Assembly: GCA_039794565.1 (NCBI GenBank)
Contig: JAUQVX010000002.1
Location: 192,126 to 256,125, forward strand
Direction: 5' to 3'
Origin: Gloeomargarita sp. SRBZ-1_bins_9
GTDB lineage: Bacteria; Cyanobacteriota; Cyanobacteriia; Gloeomargaritales; Gloeomargaritaceae
DNA: 64,000 bases
Part shown: piece after piece, positions 55,015 through 62,350 of the stretch
Numbering within the stretch: the stretch's first letter is position 1
How the letters are laid out: the number at the start of each line of letters is the position of its first letter
The notes under the pieces: generated by a model
Seen by the model: only the letters and a program-made list of their open reading frames with translations
Told to the model about the DNA's origin: nothing
The model's database searches: none
Translations under genes and position numbers: made by a program

Positions 55015-55057
55015 ATCCTGTCGGCTCATCTCCCCGGAAAATGGTATTCCCAATAAC
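55015..55057 (-). promoter_or_regulatory. NtcA-like promoter of the Rieske gene
   Basis: On the minus strand GTTATTGGGAATAC (55057-55044) is GTA-N8-TAC with one mismatch, followed after 23 nt by CAGGAT (55020-55015), one base from TAN3T. It is preceded by copy 2 of the GTAAA direct-repeat element, the same order as at the riboswitch operon. Together with the rest of the region 54945-55243, which holds no gene, this forms the divergent control region. Confidence 0.35.
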
Positions 55058-55075
55058 TTTTTTACAAAAATTTAC
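55056..55075 (-). repeat. Direct-repeat element GTAAA-N5-GTAAA, copy 2
   Basis: The minus strand reads GTAAATTTTTGTAAAAAAGT, identical to copy 1 except for one extra A. It adjoins the NtcA-like box of the Rieske gene. Sharing of such an AT-rich 19-nt element between two promoters 1.2 kb apart suggests a common regulator. Confidence 0.5.
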
Positions 55076-55132
55076 AATTAAAAAAATTGGGGGCCTATAT
55101 TAGGTATGGGGCGATGGCGACCCGGAAAAAAT

Positions 55133-55176
55133 GTATTTTTAGATACTGTTTTTGGCGAAATGAAATTCGCTATGGT
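55133..55176 (+). promoter_or_regulatory. NtcA-activated-type promoter of the importer operon
   Basis: GTATTTTTAGATAC (55133-55146) is an exact GTA-N8-TAC. After 24 nt comes TATGGT (55171-55176), a TAN3T -10 box, giving the standard class II NtcA layout. The transcript would begin near 55183, about 60 nt before the ATG of the binding-protein gene. Confidence 0.65.
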
Positions 55177-55183
55177 GGGAATG

Positions 55184-55218
55184 AGCCTGTGGCTGGGGCT
55201 GCCAGATGGACACAGGCT
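55184..55218 (+). promoter_or_regulatory. Hairpin at the 5' end of the importer mRNA
   Basis: AGCCTGTG (55184-55191) and CACAGGCT (55211-55218) are perfectly complementary and enclose a second short stem CTGG/CCAG. The structure would lie at the very start of the predicted transcript. It has neither the ACGR loops of guanidine-II nor a run of U, so it is neither that riboswitch nor a plain terminator. Confidence 0.4.
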
Positions 55219-55243
55219 TTAGGACGTGCAGGTTTGTATCGCC

Positions 55244-56257
55244 ATGGGACGAAAGTCATCTCAGCTTGCTGGGATTTTGTTTGCCTTGACCTTGGTTTTA
55301 GCGGTTAGTTGTGGCCTTGGCAATAGGCCCTCTGATGCGGTGGTGGTGCGGCTGGGATTTAGCGCCTGGCCCGGTTGGTTTCCCTGGCAGGTGGCCCAGG
55401 AAAAAGGGATTTTTCAACAGCATGATGTGCAGGTGGAGTTGCAGTGGTTTGACAGCTACACGGATTCGCTAAACGCGCTGAAAGCTGAACAGTTGGATGC
55501 CAATTCCCAAACCTTGAATGACACCATTAGTGCCGTAGCTGGTGGTGCGGATCAGGTGGTGGTGTTGGTGAACGACAATTCCACTGGCAATGACCAGATC
55601 ATTGTGCGGCAAGGGATCGATACCCTGGCGGATTTAAAGGGTAAACGCTTGGCGGCGGAAGAGGGAACCGTGAGTCACTTTTTCCTATACCTGGCCCTTG
55701 AGCGAGCGGGGTTGACGCCAGCAGATATTACGTTTGTACCCCTGGAAACCGGAAAAGCGGCGGCGGCCTTTGCGGCGGGTCAAGTGGACGGAGTGGCGGT
55801 TTTTGCCCCCTTTACCACCCAAGCCCTCAAGCGACCGGGAAGTAAAGTGCTCACCAGTTCAAAGGATTTTCCGGGGGCGATTTCAGACCATTTGGTGTTC
55901 ACCCGCCGCTTTGTGGAGCAACATCCTGACCAGGTGCAGAAGGTGGTGGATGCCTGGTTTGACACGATCCGCTACATCCAGGACCACCCCGACGAGGCAT
56001 TGACCATCATGGCCCAACGGGCGGGGGTTTCGGTGGCGGAGTACCAACAATATGCAGCGGGGACCCGCATTTTTACGGCCCAGGAAAACGTGGCGGCGTT
56101 TCAACCAGGCCAAGATCTAACCTCCCTGCCGTTTGCCACCCAGAAAGTCAGTGCTTTTTTGGTGCAAATGGGCTTTGTGCAAACGCAACCGGATGGGAGC
56201 CGGTTATTGGACGGGCGGTTTGTACAGGCGCATGTCGCTAGGGCACAGGGGCTATGA
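55244..56257 (+). CDS. ABC importer substrate-binding lipoprotein (urea-carboxylase-associated)
   Basis: A 337-residue protein with a signal peptide and lipobox-like LVLAVSCG. The fold is NMT1/TauA type: VRLGFSAWPGWFPWQVAQEKG, QLDANSQTLNDTISAVAGG, LKGKRLAAEEGTVSHFFL. It fits the TIGR03427-like periplasmic protein found near urea/guanidine carboxylase genes. Probable ligand is guanidine or a related guanidino compound, by context. A GTG at 55226 is an alternative start. The stop overlaps the permease ATG (ATGA). Confidence 0.87.
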   Translation: MGRKSSQLAGILFALTLVLAVSCGLGNRPSDAVVVRLGFSAWPGWFPWQVAQEKGIFQQHDVQVELQWFDSYTDSLNALKAEQLDANSQTLNDTISAVAGGADQVVVLVNDNSTGNDQIIVRQGIDTLADLKGKRLAAEEGTVSHFFLYLALERAGLTPADITFVPLETGKAAAAFAAGQVDGVAVFAPFTTQALKRPGSKVLTSSKDFPGAISDHLVFTRRFVEQHPDQVQKVVDAWFDTIRYIQDHPDEALTIMAQRAGVSVAEYQQYAAGTRIFTAQENVAAFQPGQDLTSLPFATQKVSAFLVQMGFVQTQPDGSRLLDGRFVQAHVARAQGL

Positions 56258-57093
56258 CGACTGACCCGACTCCCCCTAAGCAAACGCCGGCCTCTTCCCT
56301 GCGGCCATCGGTGTTCTGGCGTTTGGCAGAGGACATTCCCGCACCCCTGTACCGGCGGTTGATGCTGGTGTCGGTGGTGACCCCCCTGGTGCTGTGGTGG
56401 TTGTTGACGACCTTTGGGCAAGTCGACCCCAAGTTTTTGCCGGCGCCGGGGCAGGTAGTTACCGCGGCCGGGCGGCTGGGGGCATCAGGGGAGTTGTGGC
56501 AGGACACCTGGGCCAGTTTACAACGGGTGGGGATGGGGTTTGGCTTGTCGGTGCTGGTGGCGGTGCCCCTGGGGGTATTGATGGGGTGTTTCCAGAGTCT
56601 GCGGGCGCTGGGGGAACCTCTGTTTGGCTTAATGCGTTACATGCCGGCGCCGGCGTTTATTCCCCTGTTAATTCTCTACCTAGGCATTGACGAAGCACCC
56701 AAAATTGCCCTGATTTTTATCGGCACCTTTTTCTACAACGCTTTGATGGTAATGGACACGGTGAAATTTGTCCCCAAGGAACTGATTGAGGCGACCTATA
56801 TGTTGGGGGGCAATCGCTTCAATACGGTGGTGCGAGTGATTTTTCCCCATGTGTTGCCGGGGATTTTGGATGCCTGTCGGATCAATTTTGCGTCGGCCTG
56901 GCAGTTGGTGATCGTGGCGGAACTGGTGGCGGCAACCGAAGGCTTGGGACGGCGGATTAGTTTGGCGGGCAGGTTTCTGCGGACGGATGAAATTTTTGTG
57001 GGCTTGATAGTGATTGGTTTGATTGGGTTGGGGTTGGATTTATTGTTTCAGTATTTGGTGCGGGTGACCTGTCGGTGGGCCCATCCCGAATGA
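56254..57093 (+). CDS. ABC importer permease (urea-carboxylase-associated)
   Basis: A 279-residue permease with six membrane helices. The cytoplasmic coupling loop EATYMLGGNRFNTVVRVIFP HVLPG is split here for length; its EAA-x3-G-like pattern is that of the TauC/SsuC/NrtB group. N-terminal residues 1-40 are cytoplasmic and proline-rich. It is coupled to the binding protein by a 4-bp overlap and precedes the ATPase by 32 bp. Substrate inferred from operon context only. Confidence 0.88.
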   Translation: MTTDPTPPKQTPASSLRPSVFWRLAEDIPAPLYRRLMLVSVVTPLVLWWLLTTFGQVDPKFLPAPGQVVTAAGRLGASGELWQDTWASLQRVGMGFGLSVLVAVPLGVLMGCFQSLRALGEPLFGLMRYMPAPAFIPLLILYLGIDEAPKIALIFIGTFFYNALMVMDTVKFVPKELIEATYMLGGNRFNTVVRVIFPHVLPGILDACRINFASAWQLVIVAELVAATEGLGRRISLAGRFLRTDEIFVGLIVIGLIGLGLDLLFQYLVRVTCRWAHPE

Positions 57094-57125
57094 AGGTTTT
57101 TTGTTGTTTTTGCGGAGGTCGCGGT

Positions 57126-57923
57126 ATGTTTCTGCAGGTGCGTCAGTTGACCAAAGTGTTCTCTACTCGGCAAGGGCCGTTGTTGGTGCTGGAGGATATT
57201 AATTTTTCCGTAGCCCAGGGGGAATTTGTTTGTGCGGTGGGGGCGTCCGGTTCGGGAAAGTCCACGCTGCTGCGGCAAATTGCCGGGTTGGACCAGCCGA
57301 CGCGGGGCGGGGTGTGGATTGACGGCCAGCGGGTGACGGGTCCGGGAGCCGACCGGGGGATGGTGTTTCAGCATTACACGCTCTACCCTTGGATGACGGT
57401 GCAACAAAACGTGGAGTTCGGCCTGAAGTTACAGGGGGTGCCCCAGCGGGAACGGCGGGAACGGGCGCGCTATTACCTGCAAGTGGTGGGATTGAGCGCC
57501 TTTGCCCAGGCCCTCCCCCGGCAGTTGTCCGGTGGCATGAAACAGCGGGTGGCCATTGCCCGGGCACTGGCGGCGGAACCCCGGTTGCTCCTGTTGGATG
57601 AACCGTTCGGGGCGCTGGATTTGCACACCCGGGAGATGATGCACGAGTTCCTGATGGACCTGTGGCAGCGCACGGGCTTGACGGTGTTCATGATCACCCA
57701 CGATGTGGAGGAGGCGGTGTTTTTGGCGACGCGAATTTTGGCCCTGAGTGCGCGTCCTGGTCGCATCGTGCGGGAGATGACGGTGGAGTTGCCGGACCGT
57801 CGCCAGGGGGTGATGGCCATCAAACGGCATCCCCACTTCCATGACTACCGGGACGAACTAGTGATGCTCCTGCGGCAGACGGGTCAGGCGGCCCACCAGC
57901 GGTCCATGGCCCTGGCGGCCTGA
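57126..57923 (+). CDS. ABC importer ATPase (urea-carboxylase-associated)
   Basis: A 265-residue ATPase with Walker A GASGSGKST, Q-loop GMVFQHYTLYPWMTV, signature LSGGMKQR, Walker B LLLLDEPFGALD and switch ITHDVEEAV. It belongs to the TauB/SsuB/NrtD group. A GGAGG precedes the ATG at 57126; an upstream open stretch to 57075 only overlaps the permease. The allophanate hydrolase gene begins 1 bp after its stop, joining import to catabolism in one operon. Confidence 0.92.
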   Translation: MFLQVRQLTKVFSTRQGPLLVLEDINFSVAQGEFVCAVGASGSGKSTLLRQIAGLDQPTRGGVWIDGQRVTGPGADRGMVFQHYTLYPWMTVQQNVEFGLKLQGVPQRERRERARYYLQVVGLSAFAQALPRQLSGGMKQRVAIARALAAEPRLLLLDEPFGALDLHTREMMHEFLMDLWQRTGLTVFMITHDVEEAVFLATRILALSARPGRIVREMTVELPDRRQGVMAIKRHPHFHDYRDELVMLLRQTGQAAHQRSMALAA

Positions 57924-57924
57924 C

Positions 57925-59298
57925 ATGGGGGTCCGGTTTGACCTGGGTTCCCTGCGCCGGGCCTATCTAACGGGTGAACTCACGCCGACCCAGGTGGTGG
58001 AGGAGGTATACGCCCGCATTGCCTATTACAGCGACCCGGCGGTGTGGATTTACCTGGCCCCCCAACCGGAAACCTTGGCGCGGGCGGCCCACCTAGAAAC
58101 GCAAAACCCGGCGGATTTTCCCCTGTACGGGATTCCCTTTGCCATCAAGGACAACATTGATTGGGCAGGTGTACCCACAACGGCCGGTTGTCCGGGTTTT
58201 GCCTATACCCCATCCGTATCTGCTCCGGTGGTGGCCAGTTTGCTGGCAGCCGGCGCCATCCCTATAGGCAAAACTAACCTGGACCAGTTCGCTACGGGGT
58301 TGGTGGGGACCCGGTCGCCCTACGGAATTTGCCGCAATCCCTGGCATCCCGACTACATTCCCGGTGGGTCGAGTGCGGGGTCGGCGGTGGCGGTGGCGGC
58401 GGGGCTGGTGAGCTTTAGTTTGGGGACGGATACGGCAGGTTCGGGGCGGGTGCCGGCGGCGTTGAACGGGATTGTCGGTCTCAAGCCTACGCGGGGTTAT
58501 GTCAGTACGCGGGGTGTGGTGCCGGCGGTGCGCAGTTTGGATTGTGTGTCCATCTTTGCCCAGAGGGTGACAGACGCCCAGCAAGTGTTGCAGGTGATAG
58601 CCGGGTTTGACCCAGCAGACCCTTTCTCCCGGCAACCATCGCCCCCACCGGCCTTGGCCACAACAACCCTGCGTCTGGGGGTTCCCCCGCCGGATCAACT
58701 GGACTTTGGGGGGGACCCAGCGGCAGCCCAAAATTACCAGGCGGCCATCCAGCGGTTTGTGACTCTTGGCGCTCAGGCGGTGACCGTAGATATTCAGCCG
58801 TTTCTCGCAGCCGGGGAATTGCTCTACGAGGGGGCCTGGTTGGCCGAACGCACGGCAGCCGTCGGCGAGTTTCTCAAACAGGACCAAGCGGGGATCGACC
58901 CCACCGTGCGCCAGATCATCCTGGCAGGGCAGGGCATCAGCGGGATGCAGGTGTTCCGGGATACATACCGTTTGCAGGCCCTGCGGCGGGAAACAGAAAC
59001 CCTGTGGCGGGAGATGGATATGTTGGTGTTGCCGACCATCGGCACAGCCTATCGGGTGCAGGAGGTGCTGGCCCAGCCCGTGGAACTGAACCGTCGTCTG
59101 GGGCGCTACACCAACTTTGTGAATTTGCTGGATCTGTGCGCATTGGCCTTGCCCAGTGGTTTTCAGACCGATGGGTTGCCTACCGGCATTACGGTGATGG
59201 CCCCGGCCTGGCGGGATGAATGGTTATGTCAGTGGGGGGCCCGTTATCAGGCGTTAGGGGAGGAGACAGACCGATGGACGATGCCTGGGTGCGGCTAG
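57925..59298 (+). CDS. atzF: Allophanate hydrolase, amidase domain
   Basis: A 457-residue amidase-signature enzyme. The catalytic Ser-Ser-Lys set is Lys75 (FAIKDNIDW), Ser149 or Ser150 (PGGSSAGSAVAVAAG) and nucleophile Ser173 (DTAGSGRVPAAL). DGLPTGITVMAPAW near the end is typical of AtzF/DUR1 proteins. It releases ammonia from allophanate. Full AtzF has about 600 residues with a C-terminal decarboxylase domain; here the frame stops just after the amidase domain and the rest is a decayed remnant (59299-59688). Whether the shortened enzyme works in cells is unknown. Confidence 0.9.
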   Translation: MGVRFDLGSLRRAYLTGELTPTQVVEEVYARIAYYSDPAVWIYLAPQPETLARAAHLETQNPADFPLYGIPFAIKDNIDWAGVPTTAGCPGFAYTPSVSAPVVASLLAAGAIPIGKTNLDQFATGLVGTRSPYGICRNPWHPDYIPGGSSAGSAVAVAAGLVSFSLGTDTAGSGRVPAALNGIVGLKPTRGYVSTRGVVPAVRSLDCVSIFAQRVTDAQQVLQVIAGFDPADPFSRQPSPPPALATTTLRLGVPPPDQLDFGGDPAAAQNYQAAIQRFVTLGAQAVTVDIQPFLAAGELLYEGAWLAERTAAVGEFLKQDQAGIDPTVRQIILAGQGISGMQVFRDTYRLQALRRETETLWREMDMLVLPTIGTAYRVQEVLAQPVELNRRLGRYTNFVNLLDLCALALPSGFQTDGLPTGITVMAPAWRDEWLCQWGARYQALGEETDRWTMPGCG

Positions 59299-59688
59299 CG
59301 TGGTGGTCGCCCATTTGAGGGGACAACCCTTGAATGGGGAATTACGGGCGTGGCAGACTCGGTATGGGCGCACCTGTACCACGGCTCCCCTCTACCGGCT
59401 CTATGCCCTGCTGGGGGGGGAAACCTAGCGAAACCGGGTCTCCTGCGCCAACCCCCCGGACAACCGGGCTAGGCCATTGAAGTCGAGGTGTGGGAACTGC
59501 CGGTTGCAGGTTTTAGTCGGCTGGTGGTCGGGATCCTTGAACCTCTGGGCATGGGGACGGTGGTGCTGGCGGATGGGGGACGGGTCAAGGAATTTTTGTG
59601 CGAGTCCTTTGCGGTCGTCAATGCTCCAGATATTTCTCATTGCGGGGGTTGGCGGGCTTATTTACACGCCCACTATACTGGGTCGTAG
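59299..59688 (+). pseudogene. Decayed C-terminal domain of allophanate hydrolase
   Basis: From 59300 a frame one base off encodes VVVAHLRGQPLNGELRAW and TAPLYRLYALLGG to a TAG at 59426, then a slip in the G8 run (59413-59420) leads to KPGLLRQPPGQPG, a TAG at 59470-59472, and [33 protein letters not shown] and GGWRAYL ending at 59686-59688. In order these match the AtzF C-terminal domain (VGAHLSGxPLN, YRLYAL, VEVWELP, GWRAYL). So one frameshift near 59270-59296, one in the G run and one nonsense codon separate it from the amidase domain. Confidence 0.88.
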
Positions 59689-59727
59689 CCGTCAGGAATT
59701 GATGGCGATGGTTTTTGGGCAGCGGTT

Positions 59728-60231
59728 ATGGGCAAGCGCTATGAGATTGTTGATGGGGAATTGTATGTGACGCGGGCGCCCCACAGCCAGCATCAAAAAA
59801 TTGATGGTCGGCTTTTTGCTGCCTTGGAGCCGTGGTCTTGTCAAACCACCCTGGGTGAGGCGGAACTAGGGGCAGGGTTGATTCTGGGTGACCAGAATGA
59901 TGTGATTCTTAATGTGATGTGGATGACGAAAGCTCGACACCAGACCCTGATGGATGAAGTGGGGCATTTTCGCCGAGCACCAGAGCTGGTAGTTGACGTG
60001 TTATCTCCTGGTGCGGAAAACGAAAAACGAGACCGGCAACTCAAGCGAAAACTCTACTCAACCCATGGTGTTTGGGAGTGCTGGATTGTCGAAGGGGTGA
60101 ACCGGCAAGTAGAGGTGTATCAGCAGGTCGAGGGCCAACTAAAACATGGAGCAATGCTCGATCAGGATGACCTGTTAACCTCACCGTTGTTACCCGGTTT
60201 CGCCTGTCCATCAAAGGAGATTTTGGGCTAA
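59728..60231 (+). CDS. Uma2-family nuclease-like protein, truncated
   Basis: 167 residues starting MGKRYEIVDGELYVTRAPHS, which corresponds to about residue 15-25 of ordinary Uma2 proteins, so the N-terminal helix is missing. The PD-(D/E)XK region is altered: the usual viPDvvW reads VILNVMWM, and PELVVEVLSP reads PELVVDVLSPGAENEKRD. The catalytic Asp is therefore Asn and the Glu is Asp. Uma2 genes are numerous and short-lived in cyanobacteria. It is probably inactive as a nuclease. It lies directly after the atzF remnant. Confidence 0.75.
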   Translation: MGKRYEIVDGELYVTRAPHSQHQKIDGRLFAALEPWSCQTTLGEAELGAGLILGDQNDVILNVMWMTKARHQTLMDEVGHFRRAPELVVDVLSPGAENEKRDRQLKRKLYSTHGVWECWIVEGVNRQVEVYQQVEGQLKHGAMLDQDDLLTSPLLPGFACPSKEILG

Positions 60232-60240
60232 GGATGGGAC

Positions 60241-60732
60241 ATGGCCAGTGGCCGCACCCATGATCGTCTGATTCTCTGGACGGCACCGCTAGTGGGTTTG
60301 ACAACGGGGTATGTCACTGGTGGTGGCCATTGGCCTTGGCTGGTCATGGGGAGCTATGTGTTTAGTGGGTTGATGTTCAGTGGGGATTTGGATATTCCCT
60401 CGCGGCAGTGGCGGCGCTGGGGCTGGCTGCGTTTTCTATGGATTCCCTACCAAAAAATCTGCAAACATCGCTCGTTTTGGTCCCATGGATTGCTGGTAGG
60501 AACACTCGGGCGTTTGCTGTATGTGAGTGTGATTTTGGGCATTCCTCTGATCTGCGGGTGGGCTTGGCAGGGCTGGCAGGGAAAACCTTGGCCCTGGTGG
60601 CAATGGTTGTGGGATTATGGGGGGCGATATAGGGGGGAGTTGCTGGCTATTGGGGTGGGATTGGAACTGGGGGCTTGGAATCATTCCCTGGCGGATTGGA
60701 TCAGTTCTCGTTGGAAAAAATGGCGCTCCTAA
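60241..60732 (+). CDS. DUF2227 metal-binding membrane protein
   Basis: The 163-residue protein starts MASGRTHDRLILWTAPLVG, has FSGLMFSGDLDIPSRQWRRW, WLRFLWIPYQKICKHRSFW SHG split for length, and LGAWNHSLADWISSRWK. The conserved His/Asp residues (THD, DLD, HRS, SHG) form the putative metal site that names the family, otherwise uncharacterised. Three or four membrane helices are likely. It starts 9 bp after the Uma2-like gene. Confidence 0.85.
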   Translation: MASGRTHDRLILWTAPLVGLTTGYVTGGGHWPWLVMGSYVFSGLMFSGDLDIPSRQWRRWGWLRFLWIPYQKICKHRSFWSHGLLVGTLGRLLYVSVILGIPLICGWAWQGWQGKPWPWWQWLWDYGGRYRGELLAIGVGLELGAWNHSLADWISSRWKKWRS

Positions 60733-60812
60733 TGCCGGGAACCTGGGACGCCTAAATCCCATCTACAATGACAGATAGAACACTGGTTGGCTCGCAGCAG
60801 GGGGGATGCGTC

Positions 60813-61184
60813 ATGAAGCAGAAATGGTGGCTTGGGGCCATGGCGCTGGGGGCAATGGCGATGGGCGCTCCGGCGATGGCCAATCCCGGTTATAGCTCCT
60901 ACTGGTACCACCAACCCGTGGTGTTTCCCTATCGGCAGGTGACGCCTTTTGCTCCTTCCCCGGTCCTGCCGCGCGGTGGGGTGGTGTATGTGGCTCCCCT
61001 GCACAGCCCGGTGGTTCTGCCGTCGGCGGTTACGGTTTATCCCTACGTGAACTACAACTCCCGCACGGGGTTTTCCTATGGGTTTACGGCGCTGCCGGCG
61101 GTGAACTATCCGGTGGTGGGGGGATACGCCACGCCTCTGTACGGCCCTGGTTTTGTCGTTTACCCCAACGTTCCCCGTTACTAG
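60813..61184 (+). CDS. Hypothetical secreted Tyr/Pro-rich protein
   Basis: A 123-residue protein with a signal peptide (LGAMALGAMAMGAPAMA) and a mature part rich in Tyr, Pro and Val (SYWYHQPVVFPY, GGVVYVAPLHSPVVLP, NYPVVGGYATPLYGPG). The composition suggests an unstructured or beta-type exported protein. No domain is recognised. The start at 60813 follows GGGGGAT. No neighbour suggests a role. Confidence 0.6.
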   Translation: MKQKWWLGAMALGAMAMGAPAMANPGYSSYWYHQPVVFPYRQVTPFAPSPVLPRGGVVYVAPLHSPVVLPSAVTVYPYVNYNSRTGFSYGFTALPAVNYPVVGGYATPLYGPGFVVYPNVPRY

Positions 61185-61237
61185 CGGTCCCTTTTTGCGC
61201 TAGGATGCCTGGCGGGAGCGGCTGGTGATGGGAAACG

Positions 61238-62350
61238 ATGCGCATTGCCCTGTTTACGGAAACTTTCCTGCCTAAGATTGATGGGATTGTGACCCGCTTG
61301 CGCCATACGATTCGCTGGTTGGGGCGTATGGGGGATGAGGTGTTGGTGTTTGCCCCGGCGGGAGCACCCCGGGAGTACTGCGGTGCCGAGGTGGTGGGGG
61401 TAGCGGGCACGCCCTTGCCCCTGTACCCGGAACTGAAGCTGGCATGGCCCCACTGGGGAATTGGCCAGAAGCTCAAGGCGTTTCGCCCGGATGTGGTGCA
61501 TGTGGTAAACCCGGCGGTGCTGGGGGTGGGGGGACTGGTGTTTAGCAAGTGGTACCGGTTGCCCCTGGTGGCGTCCTACCATACCCATTTGCCGCGCTAT
61601 TTGCCGCACTACGGGCTGGGGGCGCTGGAGGGGCTGCTGTGGACGTTGCTGCGGATGGGACACAACCAGGCGCGGCTGAATTTGTGTACGTCCACGGCCA
61701 TGCTGGAGGAGTTGCGGCGCAACGGCATTGAACGGCTGGCGCTGTGGCAGCGGGGGGTGGATACGGAGTTGTTTCACCCGGGGCGCTACTGTCCCCAGAT
61801 GCGGGCGCGGCTGACGGGGGGACACCCGGAGGCTCCCCTGCTGCTGTATGTGGGGCGGCTGTCGGCGGAAAAGGAAATCGAACGGTTGCGGCCTTTGTTG
61901 ACGGCGCTGCCTGAGGCCCATCTGGCACTGGTGGGGGATGGTCCGCACCGGGAGGCGCTGGCGCAGTATTTCGCGGGTACCAACACCCACTTCATCGGTT
62001 ACCTGGAGGGGGAAGCCCTGGCCCAGGCCTTCGCCAGCGCGGATGTGTTTGTGTTTCCGTCTTGCACCGAGACTCTGGGGCTGGTGTTACTGGAGGCGAT
62101 GGCAGCGGGGTGTCCGGTGGTGGCGGCCCGACGGGGAGGGATCACAGACATCGTGCAGGATGGGGTCAACGGTTATTTGTTTGAGCCGGAGGAGGAAATG
62201 GGGCTGATTGGGGCGGTCCGGCGGGTGTTGGCTGCCCCGGAACAACGGCAGCGGTTGCAGCAAGCGGCGCGTCAGGAGGCCCAACGGTGGGGCTGGGACC
62301 AGGCCACGGCCCAGTTGCGCCGGTACTACCAACAGGTGGTCCAGTGTTGA
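61238..62350 (+). CDS. sqdX: Sulfoquinovosyltransferase (sulfolipid synthase)
   Basis: A 370-residue GT4 glycosyltransferase. It begins MRIALFTETFLPKIDGIVTR and has TPLPLYPELKLAWP, VVHVVNPAVLGVGG, ASYHTHLPRYLPHYGLG and LCTSTAMLEEL, the pattern of SqdX/SQD2. It transfers sulfoquinovose from UDP-sulfoquinovose to diacylglycerol in thylakoid lipid synthesis. The C-terminal nucleotide site is PSCTETLGLVLLEAMAAG. The next gene starts inside its stop region. sqdB is not in the window. Confidence 0.92.
   Translation: MRIALFTETFLPKIDGIVTRLRHTIRWLGRMGDEVLVFAPAGAPREYCGAEVVGVAGTPLPLYPELKLAWPHWGIGQKLKAFRPDVVHVVNPAVLGVGGLVFSKWYRLPLVASYHTHLPRYLPHYGLGALEGLLWTLLRMGHNQARLNLCTSTAMLEELRRNGIERLALWQRGVDTELFHPGRYCPQMRARLTGGHPEAPLLLYVGRLSAEKEIERLRPLLTALPEAHLALVGDGPHREALAQYFAGTNTHFIGYLEGEALAQAFASADVFVFPSCTETLGLVLLEAMAAGCPVVAARRGGITDIVQDGVNGYLFEPEEEMGLIGAVRRVLAAPEQRQRLQQAARQEAQRWGWDQATAQLRRYYQQVVQC

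Noticed and set aside
54945-55016. Longer Rieske start at 55016
   Set aside because: The added residues lack homology, and the ATG overlaps the candidate -10 hexamer.
55100-55243. A second guanidine riboswitch (class II or III) before the importer
   Set aside because: The hairpins there lack ACGR loops and the class I or III conserved blocks.
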